DNA of 64,000 nt from an uncultured Mollicutes bacterium. Lineage in GTDB: Bacteria; Bacillota_I; Bacilli_A; RFN20; CAG-826. Location of the stretch: the NCBI GenBank assembly GCA_900539595.1, contig UQCQ01000001.1:124001-188000 (forward strand), written 5' to 3'. Shown one piece after another: positions 18,158-27,680 of this stretch. A model generated the notes under the pieces. The model did no database searches and was not told the origin of the DNA. It worked only from the letters and a program-made list of their open reading frames with translations. How positions within the stretch are numbered: position 1 is the first letter of the stretch; each line of letters opens with the position of its first letter. A program made the translations under genes and the position numbers.

Positions 18158-19744
18158 TTAGTTCTTTTGGATAAATTCCATCGTTTTTTCGGCCATCTCA
18201 TCGATGGAAACACTGCTATAGCCCGCTAACGTGCTTTCTAGGGTATTGTGCACCCGGTCTTTCCAGTAACTAGGGAGGGCGCGGTAGCCGATTGCCGTAC
18301 CTAGAACAGAGCCAACAGTCGCCCCATTGCAATCGGTGTCGAAGCAGGCTCCGACCGCCATGCAGATGGATTTGCCATAATCCTTGTTGCCGTATAAAAG
18401 CGAGGCGGTGACGATTTCGGCATTGGAGATGGTGTGGCACCAATGATGGCCCTTCCATTCGTCCCAACGGCTACGAATGTCAGCAATGCAATCTTCTGCG
18501 GAAACGCCGGATTCGTGTTTTTCAATGATTCCAGAAACCGCTTTATGTAATCTCGACGTGGAGGGAATTTGGGATAATCCCGTCCGAATGATGGCTTCGA
18601 TATCATCCGTCACGAACGCTTCCGCGATCATGGCCGCCACCCACATGGAGCCATAGACCCCGTTTTTAACATGGGAAACACGGGCATCGCGATAAGCCAT
18701 CACCGCGGCCATTTCGGGATGGCCCGGATTGATATAGCCATAGAAATCAGCACGAATTTGAGCTCCAATCCATTCACGGTAAGCATTTTTATATTCCGCG
18801 CTTTCGGGAGGGACATAGCCATTGATCAAATTGATGTAAGCGACGCGTTCCGCCGTGCAATAGGCGTATTTGGTCTGGGTGGAAAGCCACACCTCCGCCA
18901 CATCCGCGGACTTAAAATCCCTTCCATAACGCTTTAAAACTTCGTAGGCGATAAGGATGTAATTCGTATCGTCATCCGATGGCATGCGATTAAAGTCGCT
19001 TGGATAGGCGCGTTGTTTAATCGGGAAAGTGATGTCAGAGCAATCGATTTTTTCGATTTCTTCCAAACTGATATAGCGGTGCAACGGATAATTGTTGGTC
19101 CTAGTTAATACCTTCTCCATATCGGGCATCTTGATGCATTCAACGGGCTTGCCAAGGTAACAGCCGCAGATGCGCCCCATCCATCCGCCATGCACCTTAT
19201 CTAAAAGTGCATCGCCACTAGGACAGGCATGTTCGTCGTTAGCGACATAGCCATCCCGAAGCGCTTTAATCGAGTTCAGGTCATTGGGTTCGACGTATCG
19301 ATACCCATTACGAGTCGGAAGCGAGTCCACCATCTTGAAAAGGACATCAGCCAACTCCTCCTTCCGTTTGGTGGAAGGCAATTTGGAAACGGCCAGGAAA
19401 ACGTCTTTGAGATTCTCGACGTCTTTGCCTTCGTCTTGCAGTTGCTCATATTCGATTTCAAGGCTTTTCGCATAGGATTCCCAGGCATGCATCTTGCCGT
19501 AATCGGGGATGTATTCCTTATCCGTCCTTCCATCGCTAACGGCTTCATCGTTTCGATCGCAAAGATAATCCATCGTCACGCCAAACATGGTGGCAATGGC
19601 AATAAGCTTATCAATGGTTGGCAAGCCAGCACCGGATTCCCATTTCTGAACGGACTGGCGAGTAACATCGAGTTTCTCTGCAAACGCCTCTTGGGTAATC
19701 CCATTTTTGTTTCTTAAAGCGTAGATTTTATCGGAGATAGCCAT
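18158..19744 (-). CDS. XRE-family regulator fused to an ADP-ribosylglycohydrolase domain
   Basis: 528 aa. Residues 1-65 form an XRE helix-turn-helix (LRNKNGITQEAFAEKLDVTRQSVQKWESG). Residues ~185-525 match the ADP-ribosylglycohydrolase (DraG/ARH) family: GGWMGRICGCYLGKPVE, the metal-binding SDDDTNY near 252, and FDTDCNGATVGSVLG near 466. Family enzymes remove ADP-ribose from proteins, or open ADP-ribose-type bonds, using two metal ions. The fusion suggests a DNA-bound sensor or a regulator controlled by ADP-ribosyl compounds; this is inference. No ADP-ribosyltransferase gene is nearby. A nested palindrome at 19797-19846, 53 nt upstream of the ATG, is the probable operator. Confidence 0.88.
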   Translation of the reverse strand: MAISDKIYALRNKNGITQEAFAEKLDVTRQSVQKWESGAGLPTIDKLIAIATMFGVTMDYLCDRNDEAVSDGRTDKEYIPDYGKMHAWESYAKSLEIEYEQLQDEGKDVENLKDVFLAVSKLPSTKRKEELADVLFKMVDSLPTRNGYRYVEPNDLNSIKALRDGYVANDEHACPSGDALLDKVHGGWMGRICGCYLGKPVECIKMPDMEKVLTRTNNYPLHRYISLEEIEKIDCSDITFPIKQRAYPSDFNRMPSDDDTNYILIAYEVLKRYGRDFKSADVAEVWLSTQTKYAYCTAERVAYINLINGYVPPESAEYKNAYREWIGAQIRADFYGYINPGHPEMAAVMAYRDARVSHVKNGVYGSMWVAAMIAEAFVTDDIEAIIRTGLSQIPSTSRLHKAVSGIIEKHESGVSAEDCIADIRSRWDEWKGHHWCHTISNAEIVTASLLYGNKDYGKSICMAVGACFDTDCNGATVGSVLGTAIGYRALPSYWKDRVHNTLESTLAGYSSVSIDEMAEKTMEFIQKN

Positions 19745-19796
19745 AATGAATATTTCCTTTGTTGTTGCTAAAAATTATGAGTCAGGAGACGTAGTT

Positions 19797-19846
19797 TGCA
19801 AACAACCCATCGTTGCATTTTTTGCAACTAACGGTTGTCAATGCAG
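19797..19846. promoter_or_regulatory. Nested palindrome upstream of the XRE-ADP-ribosylglycohydrolase gene
   Basis: An inner inverted repeat GTTGCA (19812-19817) / TGCAAC (19823-19828) is enclosed by ACAACC (19802-19807) / GGTTGT (19833-19838). It lies about 53 nt upstream of the start codon. XRE proteins usually bind such sites, so autoregulation is likely. Confidence 0.55.
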
Positions 19847-19941
19847 ATTTCGCACCCATCATCTTTCCACGTTCAAAATGGCCAGAAAAACATCTGGTGG
19901 CATGCCACTAGCTACATCAAAGCGAGAACGTTTTTTTGCTG

Positions 19942-19987
19942 TTTTGCGGTAATAAAACGATGATTTTTTCAACTTATTACCGCAAAA
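19942..19987. repeat. Palindromic repeat type A, copy at the 3' end of the 19977-21254 ATPase gene
   Basis: A perfect 14-bp inverted repeat, TTTTGCGGTAATAA / TTATTACCGCAAAA, with an 18-nt T-rich spacer. The ATPase stop codon lies inside the right arm. A second copy at 21282-21327 has the same orientation and matches at 38 of 46 positions, spacer included. It could also act as a terminator, but spacer conservation is not explained by that. Confidence 0.9.
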
Positions 19988-21254
19988 AAGGATTTTCTGC
20001 TTGAAGGAATTCAATAAGATTCGCGTGAACAATGCCATTCCTATGCTGCAACAAATGGTCCATAGTCAAAACGAATTTTGGATAGTTATCGCGAATGGAT
20101 TCCAAAGGACGATATTCTCGTTCTTCTGTTTTGGGAACGCCGTTTTCATCGTAGATTCCATTATCGATTGTCTTGGCCACTTGCACATAGGCATATTGAT
20201 CCCAGCCTTTGCGAAGGGTGAAGTCGACTTCTAGTCTTCCGATTTTTCCAATACTTGCTTCGTACCCCATGCATTTTGCATAGTTAAAAACGATATTTTC
20301 AAGAACCGGCCCATAATTCACGCGATTATCTACATTGCTAGCAAAATAGAAGCTTAAATCCGCTAAATAAAACTTTTCCTCGCGGGCCAAAGACTTTTTG
20401 CTTTTCAAATCAAAACGTTCGCACCTAGAAATAATCTGAGCCTTTTCAAGGATTTCCAAATAATGGTAGATGGTTCTCATGCTATGAACCACTCCATTCG
20501 TTTTAGACAATTCTTCCGCCAAGCTCCTCGCGGAGAATATGGCCCCGAAATTATTGATGACGTAACGTTGGACCTGTTCGAATAAAGCTCCATTTTTGAT
20601 GGTTTTATTCGTCAGGACATCCTTTTGATAAATCTCACGAATGACTTCTTTGGCGTAGTCTCGCTTAGCAGCAGGATCATCGTATTCCACCGAACGGGGA
20701 AATCCCCCGTTTAGGATATATTCATTGAATTCGACGTCCATGTTCCCTTGTACAGGTTTATTCAAGAAACGTTTCATGGCTAGATATTCCGAAAATAGCA
20801 AGGTGCCAATATGGAATTCCATGTATCGTCCTGTGAGTTTTGTAGCCAGTTGGCCCGAAAGCAAATAACCGTTGCTCCCCGTGATAAAAACGGAAAAGCC
20901 TCCTTCTTCTCGGTAAGCGTTTACGACTTTCTCAAAATCCTTCACGTTTTGGACTTCATCAATAAAGAGGTATTTAATGCCGGGCTTCGCGGCTTTAGCC
21001 AATGCATCAATTTTCCGCATCAAACCTTTTGGAGTATGGATATCGATATTTTCTTTCGCATCTAAATTAAGAAACAAAAGATTTTCTTTTGGGGCTCCTT
21101 CGTTTTCCAACTCTCTCCGAATCAACTCCATGATGGAGGACTTTCCACATCGCCGAACCCCAACCAAAACCTTAATCATCTCGCAGTCATCGCGAAACGG
21201 CCTGATTTTATTTAGATAAAGGGGCCTCGGGCATAATTTCTTAGATGCTTCCAT
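19977..21254 (-). CDS. AAA_14-DUF4143 ATPase (unit A)
   Basis: 425 aa. N-terminal P-loop ATPase: Walker A GVRRCGKSS near residue 33, Walker B YLFIDEVQN near 95. A winged-helix-like part follows (ARSLAEELSKTNGVVHSMRTIYHYLEILEK, ~240-270). The C-terminal region has the PD-(D/E)XK-like pattern LEVDF...YVQVAK, where the usual ExK is replaced by a Q-V-A-K form seen in one branch of this family, so nuclease activity is doubtful. The function of the family is not established. The gene is bounded by two direct copies of palindrome A. GGAGAAAG precedes the ATG. Transcribed divergently from the large helicase gene, with one palindrome copy in the shared intergenic region. Confidence 0.9.
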   Translation of the reverse strand: MEASKKLCPRPLYLNKIRPFRDDCEMIKVLVGVRRCGKSSIMELIRRELENEGAPKENLLFLNLDAKENIDIHTPKGLMRKIDALAKAAKPGIKYLFIDEVQNVKDFEKVVNAYREEGGFSVFITGSNGYLLSGQLATKLTGRYMEFHIGTLLFSEYLAMKRFLNKPVQGNMDVEFNEYILNGGFPRSVEYDDPAAKRDYAKEVIREIYQKDVLTNKTIKNGALFEQVQRYVINNFGAIFSARSLAEELSKTNGVVHSMRTIYHYLEILEKAQIISRCERFDLKSKKSLAREEKFYLADLSFYFASNVDNRVNYGPVLENIVFNYAKCMGYEASIGKIGRLEVDFTLRKGWDQYAYVQVAKTIDNGIYDENGVPKTEEREYRPLESIRDNYPKFVLTMDHLLQHRNGIVHANLIEFLQAENPFLR

Positions 21255-21281
21255 TTTCTTTCTCCAACCACATTTTATTCA

Positions 21282-21327
21282 TTTTGCGGTAATAAATCGA
21301 TTGTTTTTACAACTTATTACCGTTATT
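21282..21327. repeat. Palindromic repeat type A, copy at the 5' end of the ATPase gene
   Basis: CGGTAATAA / TTATTACCG with an 18-nt spacer, same strand orientation as the copy at 19942-19987. The outer bases of the right arm have drifted. It is 28 nt upstream of the ATPase ATG and 137 nt upstream of the helicase ATG, so it may control both. Confidence 0.88.
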
Positions 21328-21463
21328 TACGAAATTTTGGTCCTTTTCCCGGTTTTGCAGACGGGTCCAAAGGCCATGCATTTTCTGATGCTCTATCATC
21401 AAAATTTAACGAATTTTATCTCCAACATTCCTTTCAAAAACTTCATCCTTATAATTAAAAAAT

Positions 21464-24400
21464 ATGTTAGACACCAACGAAATCACCCTCTACGTCCGAA
21501 CCCAAAAATCCTTTTCCTTCTTGGAGTACCATACTGACGCCATCTTCAAGGCGACCACCACTTCCAATAAGCGGAGTCTCTTCTCCCTTTTCAAAACGAT
21601 TACGATCGCTAACGGAACCGACACTTCCTACGAGAAGCTCGTTCTTCACTTCTCTACGAACTGTTCCTATTTTTCCATCGCCCCGATGGAATTAAAGGAC
21701 GTGAAAGCCCACGTCAAATATCCTGTTCACGAAGATCCGATCATCACCGTTGATGGCAAAACCCTCTACGAATTAAACGGCATCGACGTCATGAATATCG
21801 ACATGGCCTTAGAAGATCCCGAAACGGGAACTATCCTCGCTTCACTCACCAAAACGATTCAAATCCTGCCCGTCAAGCAATGCACGAATAACTGGGCCCT
21901 TGCCCCGCTACTACTAGCGAAGTACTGCATCACATCTTTTCCTGATGCCTATCAGGTGCAGGCGAACGCCCTAAAATACCTCACCGTCCAACATGGAGAA
22001 GAGGAGGAGCATAACGCCTCCTTTGCCGGCTACCAATATAATAAGGATAGCGATAAAGCCGGACGCGATAACGTCGTGAACGAAATCAAAGCCCTTTATT
22101 CCGCTCTCCACGACTGGGGCATCACTTATGCCGATCCGGAGAATTCCAACGGGCTTTATCAAAATGTCCGCCTCCCCAACAAAGTCCTTCAATTAAAGCA
22201 TGGCACCTGTTTGGACCTTGCCCTTTTGATGTGCTCCATGATTCTCCACGTGGGGCTTCACCCGATTCTAATCATCGTTCAAGGACACGCGTTTGCCGGC
22301 GCCTTTTTGGATGAAAACGGCTATTTTTCCCACGCGGTGGAAACTAGCCCTGCAAAAGTCTATTCCCGGGCCATTCTAGAAAAGGACATCCTTTTGTTGG
22401 AATGCACAACCCTTTCCTTTAATAACAGTTCTTCTTTTGTCGAAGCCGTCCAAATGGGGCAATCCCATCTGGATAATTATGGGGGCCTCTTCTACGCGAT
22501 CGACGTTCATCAAGCCCAATCCAACTGCTTAAAGCCCATCCCCATCCCTGAAGAAAACGGGGAAGTGGATTTATCCATTAAACCCATTGAACTCCACGAA
22601 GGAGGCGAGGTCGACCTCACCCCGAAATCCTTCCGGGCAATTGAAGGGGATGAGGACCCGGACCGTTTCTTGACCTGGCAAAAGAAATTGCTCGAACTCT
22701 CCACGAAGAACCGCCTGGTCAACTTCCCCCATAAAATTCGGAAATCCGTGGTTTTCCTCAATCCTTTAGGCGCGGACATCTACGATTTGCTTCGAAAGAT
22801 TCCTAATGGAAAAATCTCGATTAAAACCAAAGACGCGGTGGCCGTCGACCAAGGAGACAACGTTCAGTTCTTTGACCCGTCCTCTCTAGCTTTAGCAGAA
22901 CGCCTCCTAAAGGAAAAATGTCCTACTTTATTAGGATTCGCCCCCGCCAAACAGCTTCAGCGATATATCAAGGAATCCAACGACGCCAAAGAAGAAACGG
23001 GGTCGGCGACTCTATACCTGGCCATTGGAAGCGTTACTTGCCGCGAAATCGTCCAAGTCGAAGCCCCGTTGCTTCTTCTTCCCGTTTCGATTACCAAAGA
23101 CCGTCTCGCCGATTCCTTCACGATGACCTATGATTTCGACGATATTCACCTCAACACGACCTTCTTCGAATTCATTAAACTCAAAGTCCCAGGCGCGGAT
23201 TATTCTTCCCTTTATGGCTTTGATTCCGAAGGAGGCTTGTTAGACCTCAAGATGACCATCAGCAGGATGGCCAAGGCGGATTTGACGATCGACGTCCGCG
23301 ACCTTTACGTCGCGAACTTCTCCTTTGGCCATTACGTGATGTGGAAAGACATCACGGACCGAAAAGAAGCGTTGCTAGAAAACGATACGATCCGCTCGTT
23401 CGTGGAAAATCGTTCCTTGATTCATAACGTTCCAGCCATCCCCGAACCCTATAACACCCCCATCGAGAAATTCGAGAAGATGGAGCAATTCGCCGCCCCC
23501 TGCCCTTATGACTCCACCCAGTTACGGGCCATCTTAGAATGCGGCGCGGGCAATTCCTTCATTTTGGACGGGCCTCCGGGAACGGGAAAATCCCAAACGA
23601 TCGTCAACATGATCGTCAACGCCTTCTTCAACCACAAAACCGTTCTTTTCGTCGCGGAGAAACAAGCCGCCCTCGACGTGGTTCGCAAACGCTTGGAAAA
23701 GCTAGGCCTCGACCGTTTCGTGCTTGAGCTTTATTCCGGCAAAGCCAATAAGCGGGCGATGTTAACGCGATTAAACGACACAATCAACAAAGGCCCGACC
23801 GTGGCTTTGGAAGATTTCCATAAGACCTGTCAAGAAATCGCCGCCAAAAAAGAGACGATTCAAGATAGCTTGTCTCATCTTCACCGCGTTTACGTAAACC
23901 CCAAAACTGGGACTCCTGTTGCCAGGTCCTTATACCAAGCTTTGCTTGGAGACTCCTTAACGGAAGAAGAAAAGGGGACGTTATCCTTTGATTCCACCTC
24001 CATGGAAGCTTATTCCCTCCAAGCGGATGCGGACATCCAGTCCTCTTTGGGCAATTTGATCGCCATTTTAAAGGGCAGCCCCGAAGCCATCGGTTCTCCT
24101 TTACGGGCTTTTGCTTACGAAGGCAATTTCCTCGGTTATTCAGGGGAAATACGAAAGGCGTATACCGATTTAGCAGGACGCGCGTCCATTTTAAAAGCCG
24201 ACTTGGACACCTTGCAAAATAAAGTCCCTTTCCGTTTATCTAGAGACTTAGCCATCCTCCCCACCCTCCTAGAAACCCTGAATAAGGGATTAGAAAAGCA
24301 TATTGTTTTCCGTTCTCTAGGCGAAGCCGAATTCTTCGAGGGAGAAGCCCCCAAGAAGATGCGGCAGTTCAACGAAGATTTAAAACGTTTCCATTATCTT

Positions 24401-27313
24401 TCCGAAAGCCTAGAAGGGAAATACAACGTGGGCCTGATTCTTAAGACCCCGTTAAGTCCTATTCAAGAAGCCTTAAGCAAAAAGGGATTCCTCCAGAAAG
24501 GGTTCGGGTATCGGAAAGCATTACGGTTATTAAAAGAATGTCTCTGCCCCTCCTTCAAACCAACTAGAGAACAATTGGAAGGGGACGTGGATCGGTTTAG
24601 CACCCTCCAAAGCCTTCAAAAGAGCATGAACGAAGCCTTGCCCCTCGTCCACGAATTCTACGGTGACGAATTTGAAGCCAAATGGAATAACCCTGAATTA
24701 TGCAGCGAGTCCTATGAAGAGACCTACGCCTTATTCGAAGCGGCGAAGAACGATATCGGCGGGACTTTCGCCGAGCGGATTTCCTATCTTCAAATGGTCG
24801 CGGCGACCCGTCCACTGGATTTACGCGAACTCTTAAAGAAAATCCAAGAAGACGACGCCTATTTCCAACAAGGCTATAACGAGGTGACAAATCTTTATGC
24901 CGTTGATAAATCGGAATGGACAAGCGAAGGATTCTTGGACGAGGTTTTGGAACTAGCCAATGCCTTATCCCAAAATGGCAACGACCGCATCATCCGTACT
25001 TTATTAAGAGCCCGAAAAGAAGCCAAACCCCTCTTCGATCAAAAGATGAACGGCGTCTATTACGATATCCTCTCGGGGAGATTGCCTTTAAGTCGCGTGG
25101 AAGTCGCCTATGAAAACGCGATCGACCGCGCCTTCATCGATTTCTATTTCAAACACGATGACTTCTTCAGCACCTTCGACCGTTCCCTTTACGAAAAGAC
25201 CATCCTCGAATACCAAAAGCAAATCGAGGACTACAACCGTTGTTCCGTGGAAGAAGTCACTTCTCGCCTTACCAAAGATTTCCCCGACGTGAACCTTTCT
25301 TTCCAAGGCTCCAGCGCCTTAACGACTCTTCGTAAACTCGCAGGTTCTTCTGGGCGCGGCAAAACCATCCGTTGGATTTTATCAACCTATGAAAAATACA
25401 TCCGGATGTATTATCCCTGCTTCTTGATGTCCCCTTCTTCCGCCGCCCAATACTTGGATTTATCCAGCGCGAAATTCGATATCGTGATTTTCGACGAAGC
25501 TTCTCAAATCCCCACCTGCGAAGCCGTCGGGCCGATTGCTAGGGGCCACGCCTTAATCGTTGCTGGCGACCCTGAACAGATGCCTCCTACGAGTTACTTC
25601 CAGTCTAATATCGAGGGAAGCGACGAGAATTATTCGGTAGAAACTACCGACGCGGAAAGCCTGCTCGACGATTGCATCTCCGTGGGTTTACCCCGCATCC
25701 GCCTTTCTTATCACTATCGGAGCCAGCATCAATCCCTCATCGAATTCTCCAATGAGAACTTCTATGATTCGGGGTTATTCACCTTCCCCTCCGCGGATGC
25801 GTTGAATCCCCACGTTTTCTTCCGTTACATCGAATTGCCGCGCCTCAAAAAGACCAACGCGATGTCCGAACAAGAAAAACAAGCGATCCTTGAAGAGCTC
25901 GTCATCGCATTGAAGAAACCGGAAAACCGTCTTAAATCCTTCGGAATCATCGTCTTCAACACCCAGCAACAAGAAGTTCTTTCCGATGCCTTAGAAACCT
26001 TCTTCAATAAACCCGGGAACGAGACGCTTCGCCAAATCGCTTATGGGGAAGGAGAAGAATTCCAAGGGAAAGACCCTCTCTTCATTAAGAACCTTGAAAA
26101 CGTCCAAGGGGATGAACGCGACATCGTCTTTATCTCGATTGGGTTTGCTAAAACTAGTGACGGCAAAGCTGCAATCACCGGGCCTTTGGCCTTGGAAAAA
26201 GGAGAACGTCGCTTAAACGTCGCCGCTTCTAGAGCCAAGGAAGAAATCCACGTGCTTTCTACAATCCGAGCGACGGATATCCGTTCCGAACGTTCCAAAA
26301 ACTCCGGGCCCGCGTTCTTGAAGCGCTTCCTGGAATTCGCTGAGAATAGCATCCCCCATAACAAAGCTTTGTCCACGAGCCAAAACGAAAAAGATGCGGC
26401 CACGCTTCTAGCCAAGGATCTTTGCGATGCTGGTCTTACCGCGGAAGCCCATGTTGGCAACAGCCGTTTCACCGTCGACGTCGCTCTGCGCGAACCGGAT
26501 GCAAAGACCTATGTCCTTGGTATTTTGATTGATCAAAAGCCATTAGGAGCTTTGACCTGCCGCGACCGTTATTATGTGGATGAAGGGATGCTATCTCATT
26601 TAGGATGGCAGTTGCTTCGTATCTATTGCTTCGACTATTTCTCGGAGAAAGAAAAAATCATCGAGAATATCCGCGTGGCTTACGAAAAAGCCAAAACCCA
26701 AAAGGTAAAGCAGGAAACGGAGAAGAGCTGGAAGCCCCTCCTTACGGATTCGAGTTCCGTCATCGACTATCCTTTAACGCCTTATGAATCTTATGAATAT
26801 AAGCCTTTAGAAGAATACGGGATTAACTACGACCAACTCGTGAAGGACACTTCGATCTATGATCCTAAACTCGCGAAGTTATTGACTGCGATTCTTCGAA
26901 AAGAGCAACCCATTCTCTTTGATAAGCTCATCAAAGATTTATGCGTCCATGTCTTTGGCAAAGCCCGTCTTGGCAACAAGGGGAAGGATTATGTTTCCTT
27001 GATGCTCAATCGGATTGAGGCACCCCAAACCATCTCGGGGAACCGCGTCTTCTATTGGGCTCCCGGTAACGAAGACCATGAAGTGCAACTCGCCCGCATC
27101 GGTGGGAATAAAATCCAGGATATCTCCAAGGAAGAAATCGCCTTTGCCATGGGTCAAATCGTCAAGTCGGGGAAAATCAACGAACGGAACCTCGTCATCC
27201 GAAGCACAGCAAAATCCTTCGGTTTCTATCCCCCAATGTCCCAAGAAGTCTTTGACTATCTTGGCCAAATCTATGACGAAGCCCATGCAGGATTAGACCA
27301 ACTACTTCTTTGA
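21464..27313 (+). CDS. Large DUF4011-type superfamily 1 helicase with transglutaminase-like and MTES_1575/Vsr-like nuclease domains
   Basis: 1949 aa in one uninterrupted frame. Regions in order: a beta-rich N-terminus; a transglutaminase-like segment near residues 245-300 (KHGTCLDLALLMCSM with candidate Cys, QGHAFAGAF with candidate His); DUF4011-like start near 400 (WQKKLLELSTKNRLVNFPHK); SF1 helicase Walker A GPPGTGKSQT near 703, Walker B FDEASQ near 1343, followed by VAGDPEQMPPTSYF, and late motifs VQGDERDIVFIS and RRLNVAASRAKE; an MTES_1575 (Vsr-like) nuclease region ~1640-1735; DUF3320-like end ~1785-1840. Proteins of this architecture are found in predicted anti-phage islands. It is a stand-alone gene here and probably degrades or remodels foreign DNA. 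No good ribosome site is seen before the ATG. Confidence 0.9.
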   Translation: MLDTNEITLYVRTQKSFSFLEYHTDAIFKATTTSNKRSLFSLFKTITIANGTDTSYEKLVLHFSTNCSYFSIAPMELKDVKAHVKYPVHEDPIITVDGKTLYELNGIDVMNIDMALEDPETGTILASLTKTIQILPVKQCTNNWALAPLLLAKYCITSFPDAYQVQANALKYLTVQHGEEEEHNASFAGYQYNKDSDKAGRDNVVNEIKALYSALHDWGITYADPENSNGLYQNVRLPNKVLQLKHGTCLDLALLMCSMILHVGLHPILIIVQGHAFAGAFLDENGYFSHAVETSPAKVYSRAILEKDILLLECTTLSFNNSSSFVEAVQMGQSHLDNYGGLFYAIDVHQAQSNCLKPIPIPEENGEVDLSIKPIELHEGGEVDLTPKSFRAIEGDEDPDRFLTWQKKLLELSTKNRLVNFPHKIRKSVVFLNPLGADIYDLLRKIPNGKISIKTKDAVAVDQGDNVQFFDPSSLALAERLLKEKCPTLLGFAPAKQLQRYIKESNDAKEETGSATLYLAIGSVTCREIVQVEAPLLLLPVSITKDRLADSFTMTYDFDDIHLNTTFFEFIKLKVPGADYSSLYGFDSEGGLLDLKMTISRMAKADLTIDVRDLYVANFSFGHYVMWKDITDRKEALLENDTIRSFVENRSLIHNVPAIPEPYNTPIEKFEKMEQFAAPCPYDSTQLRAILECGAGNSFILDGPPGTGKSQTIVNMIVNAFFNHKTVLFVAEKQAALDVVRKRLEKLGLDRFVLELYSGKANKRAMLTRLNDTINKGPTVALEDFHKTCQEIAAKKETIQDSLSHLHRVYVNPKTGTPVARSLYQALLGDSLTEEEKGTLSFDSTSMEAYSLQADADIQSSLGNLIAILKGSPEAIGSPLRAFAYEGNFLGYSGEIRKAYTDLAGRASILKADLDTLQNKVPFRLSRDLAILPTLLETLNKGLEKHIVFRSLGEAEFFEGEAPKKMRQFNEDLKRFHYLSESLEGKYNVGLILKTPLSPIQEALSKKGFLQKGFGYRKALRLLKECLCPSFKPTREQLEGDVDRFSTLQSLQKSMNEALPLVHEFYGDEFEAKWNNPELCSESYEETYALFEAAKNDIGGTFAERISYLQMVAATRPLDLRELLKKIQEDDAYFQQGYNEVTNLYAVDKSEWTSEGFLDEVLELANALSQNGNDRIIRTLLRARKEAKPLFDQKMNGVYYDILSGRLPLSRVEVAYENAIDRAFIDFYFKHDDFFSTFDRSLYEKTILEYQKQIEDYNRCSVEEVTSRLTKDFPDVNLSFQGSSALTTLRKLAGSSGRGKTIRWILSTYEKYIRMYYPCFLMSPSSAAQYLDLSSAKFDIVIFDEASQIPTCEAVGPIARGHALIVAGDPEQMPPTSYFQSNIEGSDENYSVETTDAESLLDDCISVGLPRIRLSYHYRSQHQSLIEFSNENFYDSGLFTFPSADALNPHVFFRYIELPRLKKTNAMSEQEKQAILEELVIALKKPENRLKSFGIIVFNTQQQEVLSDALETFFNKPGNETLRQIAYGEGEEFQGKDPLFIKNLENVQGDERDIVFISIGFAKTSDGKAAITGPLALEKGERRLNVAASRAKEEIHVLSTIRATDIRSERSKNSGPAFLKRFLEFAENSIPHNKALSTSQNEKDAATLLAKDLCDAGLTAEAHVGNSRFTVDVALREPDAKTYVLGILIDQKPLGALTCRDRYYVDEGMLSHLGWQLLRIYCFDYFSEKEKIIENIRVAYEKAKTQKVKQETEKSWKPLLTDSSSVIDYPLTPYESYEYKPLEEYGINYDQLVKDTSIYDPKLAKLLTAILRKEQPILFDKLIKDLCVHVFGKARLGNKGKDYVSLMLNRIEAPQTISGNRVFYWAPGNEDHEVQLARIGGNKIQDISKEEIAFAMGQIVKSGKINERNLVIRSTAKSFGFYPPMSQEVFDYLGQIYDEAHAGLDQLLL

Positions 27314-27417
27314 TCTTTTCTATCCAAATACCTATACGTGTCGCCTCTTTTTTATGGTGCATCGTTTCTTTTGGTTTCGGTCATAAATGACAAATGGATT
27401 CTAGGAATGACAAACCA

Positions 27418-27657
27418 TCATGAATGACTGCAGTCGCTTTCAGAATTCTCCGCGGCCGCATTCACCTTGCGAATAGGGCCCGCTTCCATTCCGAACATAT
27501 GGAGAGCCACATTGACTTTATCCATTCTAACCGTCGCTTTTCCCTGTTCTAAATCACGGATAAAACGCAAGCCAAGTCCAGAACGTATCGCGAATTCTTT
27601 TTGGGTCAGCCCTGCCTTTCTTCGATTCGTTTTGACAAATTCTGCAATTGGATTCAT
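27418..27657 (-). CDS. HipB-like XRE antitoxin/regulator, without a HipA partner
   Basis: 79 aa. XRE helix-turn-helix with the HipB/y4mF pattern: FVKTNRRKAGLTQKEFAIRS, then GLRFIRDLEQGK and VNVALHMFGMEAG. A strong GGGAGGA site precedes the ATG. In HipBA modules the kinase toxin HipA is encoded downstream of HipB, but here the downstream side is the 3' end of the helicase gene running the other way, 104 nt away, so the partner is absent. Three 18-bp palindromic operators upstream indicate it still represses itself. Either an orphan relic or a repressor of something else on this island. Confidence 0.85.
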   Translation of the reverse strand: MNPIAEFVKTNRRKAGLTQKEFAIRSGLGLRFIRDLEQGKATVRMDKVNVALHMFGMEAGPIRKVNAAAENSESDCSHS

Positions 27658-27680
27658 CGCCGTTCCTCCCGTCAGATAAT

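Noticed and set aside
19942..19987. Palindromes A and B as ordinary terminators
   Set aside because: Possible for the 3' copies, but near-identical copies with conserved spacers stand in front of the start codons in the same orientation, which terminators do not explain.
19942..21327. Unit A as a classical insertion sequence
   Set aside because: No DDE, HUH or serine/tyrosine recombinase motif in the gene and no short target duplication outside the palindromes was seen. A non-classical cassette remains possible and is reported as such.
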